Below are positions 1 to 11,109 of a DNA stretch of 64,000 bases, piece by piece. The first letter of the stretch is position 1. The number at the start of each line of letters is the position of its first letter. The notes beneath the pieces were generated by a model, which saw only the letters and a list, made by a program, of their open reading frames with translations, was not told the origin of the DNA and made no database searches. This DNA is from Lethocerus indicus. Taxonomy: Eukaryota > Arthropoda > Insecta > Hemiptera > Belostomatidae. The stretch is from positions 11,187,575-11,251,574 of the forward strand of contig JACDQD010000005.1 of assembly GCA_019843655.1 (NCBI GenBank), written 5' to 3'. The translations under genes were made by a program, and so were the position numbers.

Positions 1-3000
1 GCGTTGAGCCATCGTGAATTCTTTATTTTAAATTAAATAACAGACGGCAGAGGGTTTGTGTTAATATGTAGAGCGATACATATGACATTACAATCATATA
101 TAAATCGACTTCAGAGGGGAATTTAGGTGAGTGTAGACAGAAAATCACACCTGTGATGTTACTTTTCCTGCCTCGGCATGAAATATAGCGTGTGGTTTGG
201 GAAGGACTAGTACTAGTCCCGACAATAAATATAATCAAATTGTATTACCCACAGCGTACGTTTGCCTTGCTTCCCCGTACTGAAAATTGGATGGGCGATC
301 TACGCACAATAATTGGACCAGTTTGGTCCACGGTTATACCTACTCTTCCGTCGTATTGTTGTATATTACGGAACTAAGAAAGGAATAAAGCGACCCTGAA
401 AGGCGGGGACCCTACACGGTAAATTATTCACTGAGGGGGGCCCCTAAGCGCCAACATTCTAATTCCCGGTCTGTGGTGCCTGCCCGCGCTTATTGTGATT
501 TATTCGGCGCTGGGGTCTCCTCCCTTATTCGGTGCGGGCCCCATAAATAAAGACGGGGGGGAGTATATCGCCACGGGCCCCGACCACTGCCACTGGAAAG
601 CTTGTAAAGGGAACGGCCAAATGTTCGCCCCCAAACAAGACCCGCTTCCTGGATTCTTATACCGATTATTTTGGCAATCAGTCCTATCAGCGCAATAAAA
701 CAAATAGCCCAGTGCGAACATTTGAACAACACAATATACTTTAGGAATTGATTACAACTACATAATTATAAATATCCCGTTAATTCATCAGCAGTCTTAT
801 TTATTTCTTTATATATAATCACTCTCGATTTCAGGATCCCTCGCCAATTTTCACCAAGCCTAGCTATAATATTCAATCTGTATTGTCCATATTAGTGACA
901 TAATAGGGTCAAATATTTTAGAACGAGGTAAACTAGGTAGCTTCATCACCGGACGAGTCTGAGCCGTCCCTGACTGGTATGCTGTAGTTCACGAAATGAA
1001 CGAGCACACGGTCATAACGGTATGAATAGACAAGGCATGCGACTGAAATATTAATTGGAAATAGTCACGAGTATTACTGAGCCGTCTGAAATATCATAGA
1101 CCTTATGTTATGTGATAGCTAGACGCTTAGATGGATAAAGGAAATAATATAGCGTGACCGAGCGTCTCCCGATCGAGCGCCAGGAGTCAGACACTCCTTC
1201 ATGCGCGTTGTCTTCGGCTCGAAGGACCAACATTAAGCGGAGGATGCTTCGCTTTTCGAAACACCGGACGAACGATTATCACTGTTGGGCCCGAGTTGCG
1301 GGCTAAAAATATCTATGTGTATGGGGGGCGCTATGGGGGCGGCACACGCGGGTACGGCTCGCACACGGACACACCGGCTTATTACGAATTCCACGGTCGT
1401 TTTAATAAATTGCCTTCAAGAGAGGGCGGTCTTCAATTAATAGCGCCCGCACTCACACGCGCATATCGGGACGGGCCCCAGAACCGGTATCCTCTTGTAA
1501 TTTCGCGGCCTCTCCCCGCCCCCACCCCGTGTATCGCACACGCACGTACACGCATATCTCACGCGCTTACCTGAGCCCTGCCCCCTCCCACCCCCCAGCC
1601 GCCGCCAATAATTTATATCTAAACCCGCCGGCTCTCCTGTATTGTTTTCGTTCTCCGAAAAATGAAATTCCTTTATTTTATTTCGGACATTTAACTGCGA
1701 TATCCGTCCGAATATATGAGGGCTCTTCAACAAGTAAAAAGATACAAATGGCTGTTGTTTAAATATTCTGTTAAATTCAATGAGTCCCACAATTTTTCGA
1801 TTTAACTCACCGCTACATATATCCCCGCTATTTGTCCCTTAGCTTTTGTGATGATTTTATGCCTTCAGGCAAATGATTCCTTCTTTTGTGGGACATGATA
1901 ATTTGGAAAGCCTAGTGATTTGATTAGCAGTCTAGGTTTCTGTTTCCAAAAATCATGTGTGAATCTGAATCAAGCTGTGTCGCAATCATGAACACATATA
2001 TTCTGATTCGCGATATACTTTACTTAATATTATATATACATTTATGAGTAGTATTTAGTTCTATGTTCATATTCCAGCGGAGTTCTCATGTATCTTGATA
2101 TTATCAGCGGTGTTTTTGAGTCAACTCCTGATTCCAGGGGGATGTTCCCGCCTTCTACCTTCCGTGGGGATTCTGAGCCTGTAATGAAACCGCGTTCTTG
2201 CCGGATTGAGAACAAACCAAATTTCCGGACATTTAGAAGCGAAAGGTCTACTACCGCTCAGTATTTGTTTTGACAATCGATGAAATATGGTGATTTGGTA
2301 CAAGGTACGAAAGCAAACAACCCAATTACAGTAATGACAAGTCTTATGTCCGGGAGCGTAGCTTCGAAATGTTCTAAAAGTATGCCGCCGTTCGGTGAAC
2401 CTATATTATGCCAAGAAAACTGAGATCCGTGAAAACACTGGTGCTATCTTTAGGTTGTTTAAGAGGATTTAGAGTAAGATGGAACAGTCCTGCTATCTAA
2501 AAGTACCGCACTAATAAAATAGTTATCTTACCTCCAACAATAAAGTATAACTATATAAGGAACAAGAATATAGAGTATTCTAAAAAACAAGCTTCGAGAT
2601 CAGTGTGTTTCATGACATTTTCGATGGATCCCCAAATGTGGTGTCGTTATTTGTACGTAAGGATAAAGACGTTAAAAATATTAAGGCCGCCGGATAACGT
2701 CTTGTCATACTTCCTTATCGGCCGGTAGGGTAAGTTATTACTCGACGCCAGTGGCGTAGTTCCCGATCCCCGCCACTTCATCGGTTCTTGAATTTAAGCC
2801 AGTATTCGATGGGCTATTAAATTTGTATAACAACAAAACTAAATAATAATGTAGTCTCTTTGTCACCGGTGTTCGTTGTTGCCGGGAAGTAATAAAATTG
2901 AAAATTCAATGGCGTTAACCCATCTCGGGCTGTGATTGGGCGGATGCCGTTATTGATAATATTTACGAGGCCTTTGGCGTAATATTCTTTCGAAAAACAA

Positions 3001-5351
3001 GATAGCGTAGGCATTGCCCAACGGTCCACAAAAGAACTCTTTCCGTTCGGAGAATGTCGATGTTTCTGCGTCCTTCTCAATGGAAGTCTTTTATTCTTGA
3101 ATGTGGGAGTATGGAGCGAACGCCGTATTGAAATTTCCGAGTTAACTTTCGCAACGGATACTAGCAGTCGTAATGGAATCCGACCGTAGACCGTCATACT
3201 CACTGGTCTGTTTGGGTCATAAATATTTTTTATGATATTTTTATGCTGTGTTTACATAAACTGTTATAGTCGAACATTGACTGTTTGGAATGTTTAAATC
3301 TAGAAATATCACCTTCTTTGTCATAAAACTTAAATATTGCGACGTTCAGAAGGTGAGCCCTGCTTCGAATGTATCGACTGAAGAGGACGGATGGGTTTAT
3401 CAATCGAAACGTCATAATAATTCTTTATATTTCGTGAAATTAAATCCCCGATCACGGTGCTTCCGTAGGTTAACTCCTACGGAGTACTAGTGTCTTATTC
3501 ACCTTACGGATTAAAGTATAATTATAACCCTGTAAAATAGAAAAGCCAGGGAAAGATGCGATAGTTGAATATTCATAGCTTTTAAGATAGCGGTAATATT
3601 ACATGTAATAGTTCGATCCGAATCTATTTCTCTCGTCGTAATTTTAAGAACCTGCAGTTTCGCTTAATGAAATATTCGATCGGCCGAGCTGTCCTCTCAC
3701 CGCTAAAGGGATTTAATTAAACTAAGATTGGTCCGGTATCGGTCCGATATCGAGGGGCCTAATAGCCGCCCGAGGGGTTGGAAGGAAGGGAAGGGAAGGG
3801 CTGGCGGCGGTGGCGGCTTCTCAAGCCGGTAATTGATTTCGGCCGGGCCGTGAGTTAATTGAGTCCTGGGGCCCCAGCCCGTTATTAGCGCCACTGTTAA
3901 TTGGGAGTGGAATTTTAAATGTTGCGCGAATTTCGTTCGAAATCCCGACAACACTAGGGATTAGTTGGTCCGGAGAGTGAACTCTGGTTTTGGTAAATTA
4001 ATCTTTGATCGAAATCCAAGCTACGCGTTTCTGTGACGGGCATATACATACCCCGGTACTACCTAATGTCATGCGCTCGAATAAGATCTCAACGGTTTCA
4101 GCAGTGAACAAATCCACTCGGTTTAAATCGGCATATTCTCGAGCACCATTCGTCTCAATTTTTTTAACCTCCTTTTTCCTGCCCAACATGGAGGTAAAAA
4201 TGACAATAAAATAACAAATAAAAACTGTTATTACCGGTTGAACATTTGAGGGATGATTTCATTAGCTACCATGAAGAAATATTACGTAAACAAATGTGGC
4301 TTAAAAACATTGAATCATAAAAAAATGATTAATTTAAAATAAAAAAATGAAATAGCGTGCTTACTTCACTGAAAATTAAATACCATAAAAGTGCATATGA
4401 TACAGTTATGCCTTCAGATAATTTCAGTACTACTTACTTTTCGTCCGTATTTGTGTATTTCTTTAATAATTAACGGAAGATATCGAAAATAATTTCACTT
4501 TTAAGGGAAAGAACAGGGCATTGTATTATTCTTTCTATAGATAATAGTTTATATTATGCATCTACCAATTAAAAATAATTTATGAACTGTTAAGAAAATG
4601 TAATATATTTCTTTATCCCATTCATTATGGTAGTTTATGCGTATGGTGTATGAATAAAATTGAACGCCCGGATCTAGGAAAAGCGCCAATTAACTTTTTC
4701 ATTTTCTCGGCTTTATTTATGCTGGCCGAAGTGTTTCCTTGAAGCCGTCCTGTGTATCTGTCAACTAGTGGCTGCCAATGGGCTTGTTCGTTTGCTCTCG
4801 ACAACGGGGCGCGGGATGGAAAAGGTCGCTCTGAAAATAATATATAATCCTTTCCTTACATGGGGATCTTATCTGTATTAATATCCTTGGTTCTAAAGGC
4901 GTCCCGCAAGGACACAACACTTCGAGACCCCTCTGACTGCCCGTGTATTTAATGAGATGATGAACTTATAGGCTCCTATCCGGTTCGTAGACTCAGCTTC
5001 GATTATAAATTCAGTATTAATATTCATCATATAATCGCAAAGTAAATCTGCTTCTCCAAGTAAAACACCCCTTCAAGTCAATTACATTTGATGATCTTTA
5101 TTGGAATTGGAAATACAGCTCTGGTCCCATTTGGCTTCTGAAGAGCTTAAGTTCTTGTTTTAGTGAGAAGAATTAAAGTTATAAATACCTGTTATTGTCA
5201 TATAGCTCAAGGATATATCAGGTGATCTGTTATGCACTCTTTTTTATTTAAATGTTCAAAATGACCGATCCGAATAACCTTCCAAATATATGACAGAAAA
5301 CCTATCTGGTATTATGTATTTACGATCATAAAAGTTTTCCTATTGGACAGC
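1..5351. other. Non-coding stretch, no gene recognised
   Basis: I see no convincing exon here. A GC-rich block lies around 420-640 and a CA/CG-rich low-complexity block around 1290-1620. A short imperfect hairpin lies at about 1911-1960. A G-rich tract with several GGG runs lies at about 3771-3800, and the stretch from about 4240 to 4670 is strongly AT-rich with A-runs. The longest open frame (2817-3203, minus strand, 128 codons) has no recognisable domain and no splice or promoter context, so I treat it as chance. Confidence 0.6.
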
Positions 5352-5377
5352 ATTTATTGAAGAAAGTTCGTTTTAGT

Positions 5378-5487
5378 ACTCTAGTTAATCGGTGCAAGTG
5401 GACCCAACGAACTTTAAGTACATTTCCGCATCAAACTCAGGGGGCGCTAGTTTATCGGTGCAAGTACACTCAACGAACGATTTTTGT
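5378..5487 (-). repeat. Inverted first monomers of the satellite array
   Basis: About one and a half units of the 70 bp satellite are present here in reverse orientation: the GGTGCAAGTGGACCCAACGA segment and the CAGGGGGCGCTAGTTTATCG segment are reverse complements of the units that follow. A short AT-rich spacer (about 5480-5491) separates them from the forward array. The left part of the element can therefore fold onto the start of the forward array. Confidence 0.75.
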
Positions 5488-5494
5488 GAAAACA

Positions 5495-6262
5495 GCGCCC
5501 CCTGATTGTGTTGCGGAAGTGTACTTAATTGAAGTTTGTTGGGTCCACTTGCACCGATTAACTAGCGCCCCCTGAGGGTGGTGCGGAAATGTACTCAACC
5601 AAAGTTCGTTGTGTGCAATTGCATCGATAAATAGCGCCCCCCCTGAGGGCGGTGCGGAAATGTACTTAACTAAAGTTCGTTTGGTGCACTTGCACCGCGA
5701 CGCGAGCGCCCCACTGAGGGTGGCACGGAAATGTACTTAACCAAAGTTCGTTGTGTGCAATTGCACCGATAAACTAGCGCCCCCTGAGGGTGGTGCGGAA
5801 ATGTACTTAACTAAAGTTCGTTTGGTGCACTTGCACCGCGACGCGAGCGCCCCACTGAGGGTGGCACGGAAATGTACTTAACCAAAGTTCGTTGTGCGCA
5901 ATTGTACCGATAAACTAGCGCCCCCTGAGGGTGGTGCGGAAATGTACTTAACTAAAGTTCGTTTGGTGCACTTGCACCGATAAACTAGCGCCCCCTGAGG
6001 GTGGTGCGGAAATGTACTTAACTAAAGTTCGTTTGGTGCACTTGCACCGATAAACTAGCGCCCCCTGAGGGTGGTGCGGAAATGTACTTAACTAAAGTTC
6101 GTTTGGTGCACTTGCACCGCGACGCGAGCGCCCCACTGAGGGTGGCACGGAAATGTACTTAACCAAAGTTCGTTGTGCGCAATTGTACCGATAAACTAGC
6201 GCCCCCTGAGGGTGGTGCGGAAATGTACTTAACTAAAGTTCGTTTGGTGCACTTGCACAGAT
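5495..6262 (+). repeat. Tandem satellite of 70-71 bp monomers, 11 forward units
   Basis: The GCGCC landmark in each unit falls at 5495, 5565, 5634, 5706, 5777, 5847, 5918, 5988, 6058, 6128 and 6199, giving periods of 69-72 bp. A unit contains the CCCCCTGAGGGTGGTGCGG block, an AAATGTACTTAAC block, AAAGTTCG, and an imperfect palindrome GGTGCACTTGCACC. Three unit types can be told apart: one with GATAAACTAG before GCGCC; one with GCGACGCGAG there plus GGCACGG; and one with an altered palindrome (TTGTGTGCAATTGCAC or TTGTGCGCAATTGTAC). The second type is always followed by the third, as 141 bp pairs at 5706/5777, 5847/5918 and 6128/6199. This is a small higher-order repeat, typical of unequal exchange. 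Confidence 0.9.
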
Positions 6263-6300
6263 TAACTAGACTACTAAAAATAAACTTTACGTAATAAATT

Positions 6301-9300
6301 ACTAGTAGAAAATCTCGGGACAGAATTTTCTTTTTCGTTCTTCGGCCCTATTCATATATTGTTAAGCGTGACAAAATAATATCATACCCCACTCACGGAT
6401 TGAAGCGTATTTTCTCGGTCCGTAACAAACGCTCCGAGGAAGTGCCCGCTAAACAAGTTATTGCCCAGTGCTTCGGTGCTTGAGTGTCGTTTAAATCACA
6501 ATGTCCCCATTTTGCCTTTCAAAGCGGTATAAGTTACCTCTGGAAAACGATATTGCGTTTTATAAAAAACGACGCTTCGCCCGTTATTCCGGCTTGAATA
6601 AGTGAAAAGCGACTTTTATTGCCGCGGGGGAAAATTTATTATCGCCGGCCCGAGAAGGCATTCATTCATCTCTCTGCGGGCTCGTACCGTAATAAAATAA
6701 TTTTTAGGACAAAATGCTGATTCATAATTCGATAATATTAATTAGCTGGGAAAGCCGATACTGTTTCGGTTTACAAAAACATCGGGGGTCTAGTTTTCCT
6801 CGCGTGTGTAGGTCTTTTCCATCCGGAGGAGTGTTGAAAACGGCCGACTAATGCCCCAGTAAAAGCCCCACATTTGATTAATACCCACTCCAGCTCGGGT
6901 ACTGAATGCTGGATTTCTTTTATTCTTTTTTCCAACCGAGCCGTATATCAAAGTCATATAATTTTCTCGTTTGGTTTCGTATCACGTAGCGAGCCGTTTT
7001 TCCCACGTAGGTTAGCTACAATTTCCGCGGCGGTCTCCTTGGCCCGGCCGGCCGCTAATGAAACAATTCTAATGCGGGCCCCTCTCCCGGGCCCCGTCCC
7101 ATCATTCCGTCCTGATTCCCGTGCAATTTACGTCCGTCTTCGGCGTCCCAATATAAGATTATTGATTGAGCTGTCCCTTCGCAAACAGCGTTGTAGGGCC
7201 CTCTCAGTCTGCGTAATTAAGATAACGGTTCTATTCATATATTCTACGACAGTTCTTTTGACGCGTTTGAATTGTCGTCTTTATTGTCTGAAGATTTGTA
7301 CTTACTGTAAAATCATAAGTAAATTACGACATATTGGGTGATAACGTAACGGGCGCAAAATCATTTATACTTTAAACTACCTCTTGTATGTTTAACAAAA
7401 ATTCTCGTTTAATTTTTTTATATTTTCTAAAGAATAATAAAAAATATATGGGGTTTTTATTTAAGAATATGCTTATTGCGAAACTAAATTTTGCCACGAA
7501 AGAATGTGAAATTTGAAATAGAAAAACGGATCAAATTATTTCGTTTTTTACCAGGATCTATAAAATTTTCCTACACCGGAGTCATTGAATTTCGTCGTAA
7601 CCGCGACTATTTAAAGCGAGTTAAAAAAGGAAATACTATCGCATATCCTGTTTCCTTATTAGGACAATTCGTAATCTATATTTGTAGTCGTGCCTATTTG
7701 AAAGCTCGGAGAGACGTAGGCAATCACTGAGGACGCATATAGACCCGCTGATGGGGGACCACTTAAATGGCCGGCCGGGGGCGGTGGGGGGTGCCGGGGG
7801 CCTATAAGGAGAATATTGATGTCTCGTTGAAGTTTCGCCGTTGATTGCGCAAGTTGATTGCCTTCGGCTGTAAAAATTGCATCAGTTCATTGTCATTAAA
7901 CTGGGCGGGCGGCTCGGGTCTCGGGCGTAATGAAAATGGGCCCGGGGGCTTGAGCAACGCCGCTTCTATTCGCCGCTCCCAATATTATTGTCTTTCCCCC
8001 GGCTATTATATTTGACTTTTGAAGAAGCCCTGCATTTGGCTCTGTAAAGGACGGTAGAACTCTACGTGCTCACTCGTAGTGTTTTCGTACGCCTTTCGTG
8101 TCTACGAACAATCTTTAAACAAATTATAGCTTCAGAATCTGTAAAATTTGTAGGAAGAATACGCTGATTAATTCTTCAGCTCTTCGTAGCTCTTTCATCA
8201 GTTTGTCTATTTTTATTTTTGTAATTACAGTGCACTTTATACTGATCTATATATATTAGAGATGTCTTAATATATCAATAAAGATAAAGGAATATAATTT
8301 ATGTGCGCATAATTTATTTAAATGATACGTTTTTCTATACGTTTTCCCGCATATTCTAATACACCCGCCGAACAAGCCGTTCTTATAACGATCTCCCCGG
8401 GACAATGCGAACAATGGGGCGGATTGATCAAAACTAAAATTCAATTCAAGAAGCCACCTATTACATATGTATCTTAATCTTCGACCCCGAAACGGTGCAA
8501 AGGCTCCGGTCGGGGACCTGTTACATCTGTCCCGGGTCATCTCCGGGTCAGGGATTTCCGTCGGAAATAAATAATTCATCCGCCGGGCCCCCTTTTGTTT
8601 GGTTAGGCGCTTTTGTGTAAACTCGCGTTAACTCGTGAACGGCTCCGACGGCGTCGCCCCCGTATCGGCCGGTCCCATCTCAACCGGCTTCGTAGATATA
8701 TCCCGGACGTTCGTAGAGTGATTTACCGGTTGTCAAATTCACGCCGCAGTTAATCATCTTTTCTTTCTTCCGCGCCGTTTTTTTTTGCCCCTCCCCGTTC
8801 GTCGTTTGTCACCGGACTCCACCGGCCCCTGTCATTCGGCTGACCGGCCTCCCAGTTGTCAAGGTACGTTGACCGTCCTGTATAATTCTTTTCTTATTTC
8901 AATTTTTGACAGTTTTCTCTATGTTTCTATACTATATTTCGAGTAAAAAAAGTGGGTAAGTCAACATGGGCCGTAGGGTTTGAATTAAAAAAGAAAAATG
9001 TAAAGAATCTTTTCATTGAAATCCTATGTATTATTAATATACAAATCTAAATGAATATAATGAACATAGGAAGTTAAGCTCTACCTTCTGAAACTAGACT
9101 AGTTATTATTCAGCTAGAATGCTAAAACACTATTTATTTACGCATGGTCGTGGCTTAATTATAGTAATTGTTAAAATCGCTTTATGATATTACAGCTGAA
9201 ATAAGTTGTTACACGGGTTCCTTGGCGCAATAATTGTCATTGACAAAAGACGCTATTATTATGTGTTATAAGTCATTTTTTAGTTGTTTATATAGCTCAA

Positions 9301-10602
9301 TGAGGCTGCTATGTACGTAAATTATTATACTAAATGTGCGCAGACTGATATTCTCAGGATACTTGATTAAACTTGATTGATCTTAATAGTTGTGGAGTAT
9401 ATTTATTTACGGTCAAGCCAAATGCATACTACGCCCGGCTGAGTCCTCTCTGCCGGCGATTTTAGCCGGTCTCCGGGAGTTGGTTTCCTTGGTAAGCTGG
9501 AGAAGTTGACGCGCTAATAAATGGCCGACTGGCCGGTCACTTATCTGCACGCCAGGGCCTCCACTTCGCGGTCTCGTTGGGGGTCCTGTTCTCACGATGG
9601 CTCTCCACCAACCCTAGCCGTCGTCTCCGGAATTCCTGAATATTCCGATACTGCCGGACTTTCGATATTGAGCAGGGGGGGGGGCGGCTATTATACTCGT
9701 CCCCCCCAAAAAATAAGGTTCTGTTTTCACGCGAGGTCGTCCAACCAACAGAAACCTTAAATATATAACTTCAAGCCGGCAAGATAAAATATAATATTTT
9801 CAATAAATTAATTAAAGCTAAACAAACTTTCGGCCAGTTTATAATTTATTAAGCTATGAACTTTCATATTTTAGCTTGATTAATTTCATTTTATAAAAAC
9901 CAGGCAGTGGTTAGATTAAACTTTGTGAAACTAGCGGGAAAACTAACTCAATTAAATTGGATTCACTTGGTTTTCAACTCTGAGGGAATTTAATTGCTAC
10001 TTTCATGGACATTTTCGAAGGTATGAAATCAGTTTGTTGTCTTAAACTTTCCGAAAGGGAAAGAATATGATCTTGAAACTGCCGATGATTTATTTAAGCG
10101 CTCTTAAATATCAACCCACGGTGTGTTTTAAATTTAAAAAATAGACAAATAAAAGTAGGCGGGGTAGTTTATATTGGGTCGGGAATTGCCTTTGTGCTCG
10201 GCCGCCGTGCAGCACTAAAATCGTTCGATATATCTGTGCGCCTCCGTAAAAGTTTTCCCCGCCGGTGACTCACTTTTACATTTGTTTTTCTAGAAAGCGC
10301 CGACTCCCCCAGCCAGTTGTGTAATGGAGTGATGGATACTTTACGAAGTTGTTGAGTACTCATCTGGACAGGCAGAAATCCCAGCAGCCAGGTATGTACT
10401 TGTATCAGTTTCTTTAGATAGAAAAAAAATGAAAATTACCTGCCTAAAAACAACAAATTACGTTTTACATTAGGACACACTACTGGCATTAAACAGACTC
10501 AATATATAAAATGTCCTGCTATTAAATTTAGAGTATTTACGTAGCTAGGTGGTATTGAAATTTCTCTTAGTGGACCTTTAGTCATATTCTTTACACATCC
10601 AT
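6301..10602. other. Non-coding stretch, no gene recognised
   Basis: I see no exon that I can defend. GC-rich, CpG-rich blocks lie at about 6990-7110, 7740-7990, 8580-8870 and 9410-9710. A pure run of 10 G lies at 9675-9684, followed by a C7 run about 20 bases later. The AT-rich stretches between (for example 7340-7470, 8890-9400 and 9760-10160) hold nothing recognisable. A good donor-like sequence (CCAG followed by GTATGT) occurs at about 10390, but no open exon with a plausible acceptor precedes it. Confidence 0.55.
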
Positions 10603-10872
10603 GTTTTGTGGTCTGCGAGGGTTTGGAATACCGTAGATTTCGTGTGTTTCTGTCTCCTCTCGCTGGTTCGGTCTTTTGCTAGACCGGTTTCGGCTGCTCG
10701 CCATCTTCAGTAGCGGTTTTAGTCACTTTTGGCACTTCGGATGTTCCTTGGGCATCCTTACTGCACTGTCACTGTCACCTGTACTGTCTTAAGACTTAAG
10801 ACGATTAACAAAATCCCTCCCAACCCAAATAAGACAAACAACATCCCCCAAAAACACAATAAAAGACACATA
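10603..10872. mobile_element. Fold-back repeat, copy 1 (interrupted by a MITE)
   Basis: This copy has one full arm, from the GTTTTGTGGTCT-like end through CCGTAGATTTCGTGTGTTTC, the GGTCTTTTGCTAGACCGG core hairpin and GCCATCTTCAGTAGCGG. The central region follows (AACAAAATCCCTCCCAACCC), then the beginning of the opposite arm (AAAAACACAATAAAAGACAC). The arm is the reverse complement of the right arms of the copies near 56700 and 59000. The opposite arm is cut at 10872 by the inserted 235 bp MITE. Sequence after the MITE (TATATGTACACACGA) matches the expected continuation for only a few bases and then diverges. No coding capacity is seen and the superfamily is unknown. Confidence 0.75.
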
Positions 10873-11107
10873 TGTGCCCATAATTATGAAATTAGTCTAA
10901 GTCAATTCAAACTTTAAATACATTTTCTTATGAAATTCACATAAAATTTCATATTTATAGTAAACTTCCATTAATCAAGACTAATGAAATTCTAAATTAA
11001 AATGTTGCATAATATAAAAATATTTGTTAATTTATTCGAAAGCAATTCATTAAATATCTCGAAACCAGAAATATATGACTTAGACCACTTTCATAATTAT
11101 GGGCACA
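10873..11107. mobile_element. MITE with about 30 bp TIRs and TA target duplication
   Basis: The element starts with TGTGCCCATAATTATGAAA at 10873 and ends with the exact reverse complement of these 19 bases at 11107. After a short mismatch the TIRs match again over GTCTAAGT, giving arms of about 30 bp. It is flanked by TA at 10871-10872 and TA at 11108-11109. Related fold-back copies have an unoccupied site in the same place (GACACATATAAATACAC at about 56614, GACACCTATATATACAC at about 58857), so the insertion can be read directly. The length is 235 bp, the inside is AT-rich and there is no open frame. TA duplication fits the Tc1/mariner-type superfamilies; this assignment is inference. Confidence 0.8.
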
Positions 11108-11109
11108 TA

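Larger units (their letters stand above)
5352..6300. mobile_element. Inverted-terminus non-autonomous element built around an internal satellite
   Basis: The two ends are imperfect inverted repeats of about 50 bp. The left end (5352-5400) reads from an ATTTATT start through TCTAGTTAATCGGTGCAAGT. The right end (6252-6300), read on the opposite strand, has the same order: ATTTATT, AAAGTT, TTTTAGTA, then TCTAGTTAATCTGTGCAAGT. Nearly everything between them is a tandem array of 70-71 bp units, listed separately. No transposase frame is present, so the element must be non-autonomous if it is mobile. The same terminal sequence occurs alone at 56391-56447, which shows that the ends are a dispersed repeat and not only the edge of a local satellite. 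Exact outer limits and a target-site duplication were not resolved, and I cannot assign a transposon superfamily. Confidence 0.7.

Noticed and set aside
1911..1960. Hairpin whose 5' arm (TGGAAAGCCTAGTGATTT) resembles the miR-7 sequence
   Set aside because: The miR-7 mature sequence is almost invariant in animals, whereas this has an inserted base and further changes after the TGATTT part. The fold places the loop inside the would-be mature strand.
2817..3203. 128-codon open frame, minus strand
   Set aside because: No recognisable domain, no flanking splice signals or promoter, and ordinary composition for the region.
10320..10395. Short open stretch before a good donor (CCAG then GTATGT)
   Set aside because: No convincing acceptor precedes it within the open frame, and the roughly 20 residues match nothing recognisable.
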